DNA of 8,957 bases from the NCBI GenBank assembly GCA_937988705.1, contig CALKIA010000611.1:1-8957 (forward strand), written 5' to 3'. Both the position numbers and the translations under genes were made by a program. Shown piece by piece: positions 1 to 5,032 of the stretch; position 1 is the stretch's first letter, and each line of letters begins with the position of its first letter. Source of the DNA: an uncultured Chloroflexota bacterium (GTDB taxonomy: Bacteria > Chloroflexota > Anaerolineae > Aggregatilineales > Phototrophicaceae). The notes under the pieces are model-generated. The model did not search any database. It saw only the letters and a program-made list of their open reading frames with translations, and had not been told where the DNA came from.

Positions 1-1201
1 CCGGGATTTGCCCCCAGCCGCTTTCGACCATCTTCTGTTCGAGCAGCGTGACCGAATCGCTTGGCTGCAAGGTGACTGCGCCGCTCGACATGATCTCACT
101 GACTGTCAGCGCGCCTAAACCGTGTTCGGCGGCGCGGTCGGCGTCGCGGCGGGTGAGCAAACCGACGATCTGGCCGTCGCTCACCACGGGAAAACCCTCA
201 TGTCCGATGCGCCGCATGCGGCGGATAATGCTCTCCACGGTCGCAGTCGCGTCGAGCGTTTGTACACCCTGCGACATCAGGTCGGCGACACGCACCGCCG
301 GTTGCACCGTGAGATAGATTTGCTCCCACAGCACTTCCAGCGCCTGAGTGCGGGTGAGGCCGCGTACCGTTGACGCCGCGGCGCGTTCGTGCCCGCCGCC
401 GCCAAAGTGCCGCGCGATTTCGCCCACGTTGATCGCGTCGTCGGTTGAACGACACACAAGCTGCATGGATTTGGGCATTTCGATCAACAGGCAGAGCGCC
501 GCCGGGTCGAGCGTGTCGCGGAGCTTATGCGCCACCGCGCTGATCTCCGGCAGGTAGCGGTCGAGCTGTGCGGTGCCGACCAGCACCGCGTAGCCTTGCA
601 CGGTCCGGCTCTCCATCGACGTGACCAGCGCTTCGAACAGTGTTTGCTGATCATCGTTGAGGGGTGGGTCGAGGAAGCGGCGCACGTCGTCGAGGGCGAG
701 GCCTTGTTCGAGCAGCCATGCGGCGGCACGAATGTCGCGCGGTGAAGTCGGGCGGTAGGTGAGCGACCCCGTATCTTCGTAAATACCGAGCGCGAGCAGT
801 GTGGCTTCCAGCGAATTGAGCGTGATGCCGGCGGCTTGCAGCTTCTCGATCAACAGAGTGGTGTTCGCGCCGATCACTTCGCCCTCGAAGGTTTGGTAGG
901 CTTCCAGTTCGCGCGTCAGCGGATGATGGTCGATGATGTGGAGCGGCGTTTTCGGCTTGATGCCGCGAATCCGTTCCGGCGCGCGGTTGGTGTCGACCAA
1001 GGTCACCTGTGTCACCCGTCCGCGGTGATCGTCGTAGGCGACGAATGGCAGCCCGCCTCGATAGAGGGCGAGAAAGCGCTCGACGTTCCGATTCAGCCGC
1101 TGCGGTAAGACGGGAAGCGCGTCCGGATACAGCTTGTGCGCGGCCAGCAGCGACGCGACCGCGTCAAAATCAGCGTTATCGTGGCAGAGAATCAGATGCA
1201 T
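1..1201 (-). CDS. DHH/DHHA1 + CBS-pair protein, probable N-terminal half of a CCA/A-adding tRNA nucleotidyltransferase (partial, runs off left edge)
   Basis: The first 400 residues are present and the 3' end is outside the window. The start is ATG at 1201; an in-frame TAA (1205-1207, also the stop of the upstream gene) lies two codons before it, so no earlier start exists. Visible order: DHH phosphoesterase domain (about 1-190) with motif HDNADFD at 7-13, VDTN with D70, DHH at 91-93 and EDTG with D143; DHHA1 domain with GGGGHERAA at 267-275; then two CBS domains (about 303-360 and 365-400+, the second cut). All metal-binding Asp/His motifs of the DHH fold are intact. DHHA1 ahead of a CBS pair is the arrangement known in fused tRNA nucleotidyltransferases, where a Pol-beta-type CCA-adding domain follows. 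Family II pyrophosphatases also combine DHH and CBS, but have DHHA2 after the CBS pair, so they fit poorly. The catalytic nucleotidyltransferase part is not visible, so that function is inferred. No clear Shine-Dalgarno is seen; translation is probably coupled to the gene in front. Confidence 0.8.
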   Translation of the reverse strand, partial: MHLILCHDNADFDAVASLLAAHKLYPDALPVLPQRLNRNVERFLALYRGGLPFVAYDDHRGRVTQVTLVDTNRAPERIRGIKPKTPLHIIDHHPLTRELEAYQTFEGEVIGANTTLLIEKLQAAGITLNSLEATLLALGIYEDTGSLTYRPTSPRDIRAAAWLLEQGLALDDVRRFLDPPLNDDQQTLFEALVTSMESRTVQGYAVLVGTAQLDRYLPEISAVAHKLRDTLDPAALCLLIEMPKSMQLVCRSTDDAINVGEIARHFGGGGHERAAASTVRGLTRTQALEVLWEQIYLTVQPAVRVADLMSQGVQTLDATATVESIIRRMRRIGHEGFPVVSDGQIVGLLTRRDADRAAEHGLGALTVSEIMSSGAVTLQPSDSVTLLEQKMVESGWGQIP

Positions 1202-1204
1202 GAT

Positions 1205-1957
1205 TTACGGCGTCTGGTGCGGCGGCAGGGGAAACCCGTTCGCGCTCAATTCGAGCGGCACGCCGGGCGCGATCCAGTAGCTGATCGGTGCGCGGAACAG
1301 GTCAATTCGCCCCTCGGCGCTGCTGCCCGCCACCAGTTGGACGACGGCTTCGGTCGACTCCATCGATACCACCTCCACATTGATCCCCGCGGCGCGCAGT
1401 CGGTTGGCGAACGCCTCGATCCCCGGCACGTAGACGCTGCTGATCGTCAGGTCGAAACCGTCCGGATAGCCGGCGCTGGCGAGATCGGCGCGCAGATTGC
1501 CGAGCGGTTCATCTTTCAGCAATTCTACGCCGGGAAGGTCCAATCCGGCTACCAAGTCGGCGGGCACAGCGGCGCGGCGGATGATCGCTTGAACGTCCGG
1601 GTTATCCAAGGGTGGGACTTGCGTCTGCATGACGAGCGCGGCCACGTAGTCAACCGTCGACTGCTGTGCATCCGCATAGCGACCCAGCGCGATGGCGATG
1701 TCATACTGTGAGCCGAGGCCGTCAGCAGTGGGCGGCACATCCAATAGGACCAGTTGGGCGTAGGGTTCAATGCTGGCCCGATCCATCAGGCTGCTGCTGG
1801 CGTTCGGCGCAACCGCATAGCGGATCGTCCGGGTGGGCGGCGTGGCCGTGAGGATGGCGGTGGGTTCGATCACCACTGGGAGCGGGGTGGGTGGCGCTTC
1901 ACAGGCGGCGATCACGCTGATCGCCACCATGAGGAGCAGGCACAACCGTTTATGCAC
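1205..1957 (-). CDS. Small lipoprotein resembling a truncated family-5 (oligopeptide-type) solute-binding protein
   Basis: 250 residues, GTG start at 1957 overlapping the end of the upstream gene by 8 bp. The N-terminus MHKR, a hydrophobic stretch (5-18) and lipobox IAAC with C19 predict a signal-peptidase-II lipoprotein, followed by a Pro/Thr-rich tether (about 20-45). The body carries, in order, segments that look like the C-lobe of SBP_bac_5 proteins: DVQAIIRRAAVPADLV (121-136, compare VRQALxYAIDRxxLV), LASAGYPDGFDLTIS (159-173, compare LLAEAGYPDGFxLTL), and ANRLRAAGINVEV (184-196) followed by a segment ending GRIDLFRA (216-223). True family-5 binding proteins are about 500 residues or more; here the N-lobe is missing and the loop between the first two motifs is only about 22 residues. 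It may bind a small ligand, be a decayed domain, or have another role. No permease or ATPase gene lies next to it. The segment resemblance is by eye and the function is unknown. Confidence 0.75.
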   Translation of the reverse strand: MHKRLCLLLMVAISVIAACEAPPTPLPVVIEPTAILTATPPTRTIRYAVAPNASSSLMDRASIEPYAQLVLLDVPPTADGLGSQYDIAIALGRYADAQQSTVDYVAALVMQTQVPPLDNPDVQAIIRRAAVPADLVAGLDLPGVELLKDEPLGNLRADLASAGYPDGFDLTISSVYVPGIEAFANRLRAAGINVEVVSMESTEAVVQLVAGSSAEGRIDLFRAPISYWIAPGVPLELSANGFPLPPHQTP

Positions 1958-2345
1958 CGGGCATCATCCACGGGCCGACGATTTCGCGCTGAAGCATGCT
2001 GAAAGACGTGACCGCATTGAAGAAGCACAGGATTGAGAAGGCGATGGCCGCGTTGCGGTCATCACGACCGCGCAGCAGCGTAAACAACCCCGGCATGATC
2101 ACCACCAGCCACGACATGTACAGGTAGTAGGTGGTCATGCGCGGTGGCCGCAGTCCCATGATCGTCATGACAACGCCGACGAGCGTGATCGCTGCGGCCA
2201 GAATCGTAATAGTCGCCACCGATCCCCAGAAATTACCGGAGATCGGCTGGCTGCGCAGTGCCATCATGGCGCTCCAGATGCCGAGCGCGATCGAAAACAG
2301 GATGTGCGCGTTAAACAAAACATTGTGAATATCGTTCACGATCAC
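1950..2345 (-). CDS. Four-helix integral membrane protein of unknown function
   Basis: 131 residues. The GTG start at 2345 overlaps the UbiA stop in the sequence GTGA (4 bp), and its own TAA lies inside the start of the following lipoprotein gene, so it is translationally coupled on both sides. I do not recognise the family. Four hydrophobic segments are visible at about 9-29, 39-64, 71-92 and 98-118, joined by short loops; the loops after helices 1 and 3 and the stretch between helices 2 and 3 carry Arg (R31, R66, R69, R92, R94, R97). Two histidines, H7 and H14, are seven residues apart at the start of helix 1 and would lie on one face. There is no signal peptide and no soluble domain. Its position directly behind a prenyltransferase suggests a role at the membrane with lipid or quinone substrates, but that is only context. 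Confidence 0.7.
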   Translation of the reverse strand: MIVNDIHNVLFNAHILFSIALGIWSAMMALRSQPISGNFWGSVATITILAAAITLVGVVMTIMGLRPPRMTTYYLYMSWLVVIMPGLFTLLRGRDDRNAAIAFSILCFFNAVTSFSMLQREIVGPWMMPGA

Positions 2346-3259
2346 CCGAGCAGACGGAACTGCACCACAATCGATTCAATGACCCAAGCGGCGATGATGA
2401 AATTCATGACGACGAGCGCCTGCAGCTGCACACCGCCGCTCACATCGACCAGCGCGCCGCCGCGCATATCGGTCTGCGACTTGAACAACATGCTCACCGG
2501 GAAGCTGAGCACGGCGACCAAGGCCAGCCACAGCGGGAAGACGCCCTGCGTGATGGCGACGATCAGGCAGATCAACGCCAGCCCAACCGCGAGATACATA
2601 GCGCGGCGCGTGTTGTTTTCGCCGAGGATGATTGCTGTGTTGTACAGCCCCGCCGCCTTATCCATGTCGTAGTCGCGCAGTTGATTGTAAAGCTGACCAT
2701 ACACCGAGACGAGCGTGGCCGCCGCCGCGACGAACCAGACGAGACCCGGCGCGTCGTGGTAGACGAAGTACCCGGCTAGCAGCAGGAGTCCGCTAAGCAT
2801 GAGCGAGTGCGACACAATATCGGTGACGGGCCATGCTTTGAGGCGCACCGGACGCCACGAATATAAGTGCGAGAGCAGCAGCGTTCCCACACCGATCACA
2901 AATGCCCAACCGCCGCCAATCGCGTACAGGATGAGTGTTACTGCGGCCACGAGGCGGCAGGCGTTATAGCCCATCCGCGTGCCAATGCGACCGGTAGCAA
3001 TCGGGTTACGGGCGGCGCGGGCGGGATCACGCGCGTCATCGGGCGCGTCTTCGATATCATTAATCATAAAGGCATAAGCAACGGCTAGGATGTTCGCCAG
3101 CGTGACGGCGACCAGGCGCCAGTCGAGATTTACCCCATGGGGGCGCGCCGCCAACAAACCGCCGAGAACAGTCAACGGAATCACAAAGGGCACATACTCG
3201 GTCCAGCGTGACAGCTGGATCAGTCCGCGCACCTGTTCAGCAAAAGTTGCTTTGTTCAA
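2342..3259 (-). CDS. UbiA-superfamily membrane prenyltransferase
   Basis: 305 residues, the normal length for the family. UbiA enzymes transfer a polyprenyl chain from its diphosphate to an aromatic or other lipid acceptor within the membrane, using Mg2+ bound by two Asp-rich motifs. Both are present: NDxxDxxxD at 67-75 (N67, D68, D71, D75) followed by R84-NPIATGRI, and YNQLRDYDMDKAAG at 191-204 (D196, D200). The family's YSxxPxRLK element is at 133-141 (YSWRPVRLK). Most of the rest is hydrophobic, consistent with eight or nine helices. The start is TTG at 3259: an in-frame TAA at 3272-3274 excludes longer forms and an AGGAGGAG Shine-Dalgarno sits just upstream. It is first in a four-gene unit with its own promoter. 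The acceptor cannot be read from sequence; menaquinone, carotenoid-elongase, glycerol-ether lipid and chlorophyll-type roles are all possible, and no neighbouring pathway gene decides between them. Confidence 0.9.
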   Translation of the reverse strand: MNKATFAEQVRGLIQLSRWTEYVPFVIPLTVLGGLLAARPHGVNLDWRLVAVTLANILAVAYAFMINDIEDAPDDARDPARAARNPIATGRIGTRMGYNACRLVAAVTLILYAIGGGWAFVIGVGTLLLSHLYSWRPVRLKAWPVTDIVSHSLMLSGLLLLAGYFVYHDAPGLVWFVAAAATLVSVYGQLYNQLRDYDMDKAAGLYNTAIILGENNTRRAMYLAVGLALICLIVAITQGVFPLWLALVAVLSFPVSMLFKSQTDMRGGALVDVSGGVQLQALVVMNFIIAAWVIESIVVQFRLLG

Positions 3260-3261
3260 TT

Positions 3262-3269
3262 CTCCTCCT
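3262..3269 (-). promoter_or_regulatory. Strong Shine-Dalgarno of the UbiA gene that fixes a TTG start
   Basis: On the minus strand the sequence reads AGGAGGAG, then AA, then TTG AAC AAA. The core GGAGG lies four to five bases before TTG. No ATG or GTG lies in frame near it, and an in-frame stop is found at 3272-3274, so TTG is the only start that uses this site. Confidence 0.8.
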
Positions 3270-3319
3270 AGTTAAAAACTGCATGAGTCCTCGCTAAAGA
3301 TAACACGAGAACTGCATTT

Positions 3320-3347
3320 TTGTTACGCTAGCTCCACATTGTAGTAT
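3320..3347 (+). promoter_or_regulatory. Weak candidate promoter of the M1-like peptidase gene
   Basis: TTGTTA (3320-3325) and TAGTAT (3342-3347) are 16 bases apart, each 4 of 6 to the sigma-70 consensus. Transcription would start near 3354, about 37 bases before the ATG. It physically overlaps the stronger minus-strand promoter. A better forward match is not visible in this intergenic stretch. Confidence 0.35.
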
Positions 3348-3355
3348 TGTTACGC
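3320..3355. repeat. Direct repeat TTGTTACGC, 27-bp period, in the divergent promoter region
   Basis: The 9-mer TTGTTACGC occurs at 3320-3328 and again at 3347-3355 in the same orientation, each followed shortly by a TAG (TTGTTACGCTAG; TTGTTACGCAGTAG). The copies lie within the spacer and flank of the overlapping divergent promoters. A 27-bp offset is not an exact multiple of a helical turn (about 2.6 turns). It may be an operator for a shared regulator or chance. Confidence 0.4.
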
Positions 3356-3365
3356 AGTAGGTCAA
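3338..3365 (-). promoter_or_regulatory. Sigma-70-type promoter of the UbiA operon
   Basis: On the minus strand, TTGACC (3360-3365) is followed after 16 bases by TACAAT (3338-3343); each hexamer matches the consensus at 5 of 6 positions. Transcription would begin near 3331, giving a leader of about 70 bases before the TTG start. This is the best promoter match in the window. It overlaps the candidate promoter of the divergent peptidase gene, so the two may compete for RNA polymerase. Confidence 0.65.
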
Positions 3366-3390
3366 CAGAAAGTTACACCAAAGGGGACTT

Positions 3391-4920
3391 ATGTTTCGTC
3401 TTTATATCGTGTCTATGGTTTTGCTGGCGGCCTGTTCGCTCAGTCCGGCGGAGGTCGATGCGATCCCACCAACGGCGACCACCGTCCGCGTGATCCAAAG
3501 CACGCTCGTTCCAACGATGGATCGGCAGTTACAGCCGATCAACACTATCACGCCAGCGCCGACCACGCCGATTCATCCCGACTGTGAAGCCACAGAAGGC
3601 TTGCCCTCGGCGCAGCACAGGGTTCAGGCGACGGTCGATTATGAGGCACATCGGGTCGAGGTGGAACAGGCGATCTTCTATGTCAATCGCACTGATTCGC
3701 CGCTTTCCACGCTGGTACTCGATATTGAGCCGAACCGTGTTCCTAACGCCTTCACGCTCGCCAGCGTCCTGCCGACCGAGACCGTGCTCAGCTACGAATT
3801 GACTGGACGCCGCTTGACTCTGGAGCTGGCCACACCCGTGGAACCGGACTGCGGCCTCGATGTGACGCTCAACTACAGTCTGCGCGTTCCCGAAATTCAG
3901 CGGGGATTGAGCGGCTTCACTGGCTATTTCGGCTTCAGCATCCGCCAGTTGAATCTCGGTCATTGGCTGGCGATGGTCGCCGTTCACGGCATCGACGATT
4001 GGGTGACGCACGATGCCATCCCCATCGGTGAGCAGACCGTCGCCGAGATCGCCGACTGGGATGTTACGCTGACGCTGGAAAATGCGCCGCCCAATATGGT
4101 GATCGCCGCCCCCGGCACGCTCACGCAGTCCGGTACGACTTGGCATTTTGTGCATCCGAACTCTCGGGATTTCACCCTGAGCCTGAGCCCGTTTTATGAT
4201 GTCTTCGAGCAGGAAACCGCCAACGGTGTGACTGTGCAGTTGTACGCTTTCGGCGAGAATATCGTCGGCGGGGCGAATGGATCGCAGCAGGCGTTGAGCG
4301 CCGCTGCGCAGGCGCTGGAGATGTACGCCGATTTATTCGGCGCTTATCCCTATGAGCGCTTTGTCGTGGTGCAGGGCGATTTTCCCGACGGCATGGAGTT
4401 CAGCGATCTGGTGTTCGTGTCGGATCGGTGGTTCGAAATCAACACGGGCACGGCGGAGTCGTATCTCACGTTCATCACCGTGCATGAAACGTCGCATCAA
4501 TGGTGGTATGCCCGCGTTGGCAACGATCAGGCGCTGGTCCCGTGGCTGGATGAAGCCCTCGCCACCTACAGCGAACTCGTCTACTACGAGGAATTCGAGC
4601 CCGATTTGGTCGATTGGTGGTGGAATTTCCGGGTGAACCAGTATGTCGGCGACAGGTTCAGCGGAAATAACGTCGACAGCACGGTGTATCAGTTCGCCAG
4701 CATTCGCGATTATATCAACGCGGTGTATCTCCGCGGCGCGATCATGTTGGACGACCTGCGCGAGGCGTTGGGCACGGAAGTCTTCTTCGACTGGTTGCGC
4801 CGCTACGCCGAGGCGGGGGCGAATCGCATCGTCACGCCGGACGACTTCTGGTCGCTGCTCACGCCGGAAGAGATCGAACTGGTCGCGCCGATCCGCGTGG
4901 AGTATTTTGGCTCACCGTAA
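3391..4920 (+). CDS. Lipoprotein M1-like zinc aminopeptidase (gluzincin)
   Basis: 509 residues, ATG at 3391 with AAGGGGA just upstream. A short signal peptide ends in lipobox LAAC (C15), followed by a Pro/Thr tether to about residue 63, so the enzyme should be anchored on the outer face of the membrane. About 64-275 is beta-rich, as in the N-terminal domain of M1 peptidases. The catalytic domain (about 280-500) has PDGMEFSDLVF at 332-342 in the place of the substrate-binding GxMEN loop, HETSHQWW with zinc ligands H365 and H369 and catalytic E366, then E388 in WLDEALATYSE exactly 18 residues later, and Y446 in VYLRGA as the likely transition-state Tyr. The site therefore looks intact, although HETSH replaces the common HELAH and GMEF replaces GAMEN. 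It ends soon after the catalytic helices, without the large C-terminal helical domain of many M1 enzymes. It probably trims peptides outside the cell. Distant peptidase-MA-like families are the alternative. Confidence 0.88.
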   Translation: MFRLYIVSMVLLAACSLSPAEVDAIPPTATTVRVIQSTLVPTMDRQLQPINTITPAPTTPIHPDCEATEGLPSAQHRVQATVDYEAHRVEVEQAIFYVNRTDSPLSTLVLDIEPNRVPNAFTLASVLPTETVLSYELTGRRLTLELATPVEPDCGLDVTLNYSLRVPEIQRGLSGFTGYFGFSIRQLNLGHWLAMVAVHGIDDWVTHDAIPIGEQTVAEIADWDVTLTLENAPPNMVIAAPGTLTQSGTTWHFVHPNSRDFTLSLSPFYDVFEQETANGVTVQLYAFGENIVGGANGSQQALSAAAQALEMYADLFGAYPYERFVVVQGDFPDGMEFSDLVFVSDRWFEINTGTAESYLTFITVHETSHQWWYARVGNDQALVPWLDEALATYSELVYYEEFEPDLVDWWWNFRVNQYVGDRFSGNNVDSTVYQFASIRDYINAVYLRGAIMLDDLREALGTEVFFDWLRRYAEAGANRIVTPDDFWSLLTPEEIELVAPIRVEYFGSP

Positions 4921-4986
4921 GTGATCGGGGCGCTGGTTATAGTCTGCAAATGTTTGGATATTCTACCGGAGATCGGACTGCCAAGT

Positions 4987-5021
4987 GCTGAGCGCGTCCT
5001 CGCAATGGGGACGCGCTCGGC
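4987..5021. terminator. GC hairpin between convergent genes, terminator without a T-tract
   Basis: A perfect 10-bp stem, GAGCGCGTCC (4990-4999) with GGACGCGCTC (5009-5018), encloses a 9-base loop, and three more pairs (one G-T) can extend it outward. It lies 69 bases after the peptidase stop and 12-15 bases after the stop of the minus-strand repeat-protein gene, so it could serve both. Only GGGTTT follows on the plus strand and no T-run on the minus strand, so it may stabilise 3' ends rather than act as a classical intrinsic terminator. Confidence 0.5.
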
Positions 5022-5032
5022 GGGTTTCCGAC

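Noticed and set aside
1136..1711. 191-codon open frame on the plus strand
   Set aside because: It lies antisense to the lipoprotein and DHH genes, its translation is rich in Arg/Gln/His with no recognisable motif, and the minus-strand genes have clear lipobox and DHH signatures.
3529..4155. 208-codon open frame on the minus strand
   Set aside because: It is antisense to the M1-like peptidase, has no ribosome site or motif, and is explained by the GC-rich codon use of the real gene.
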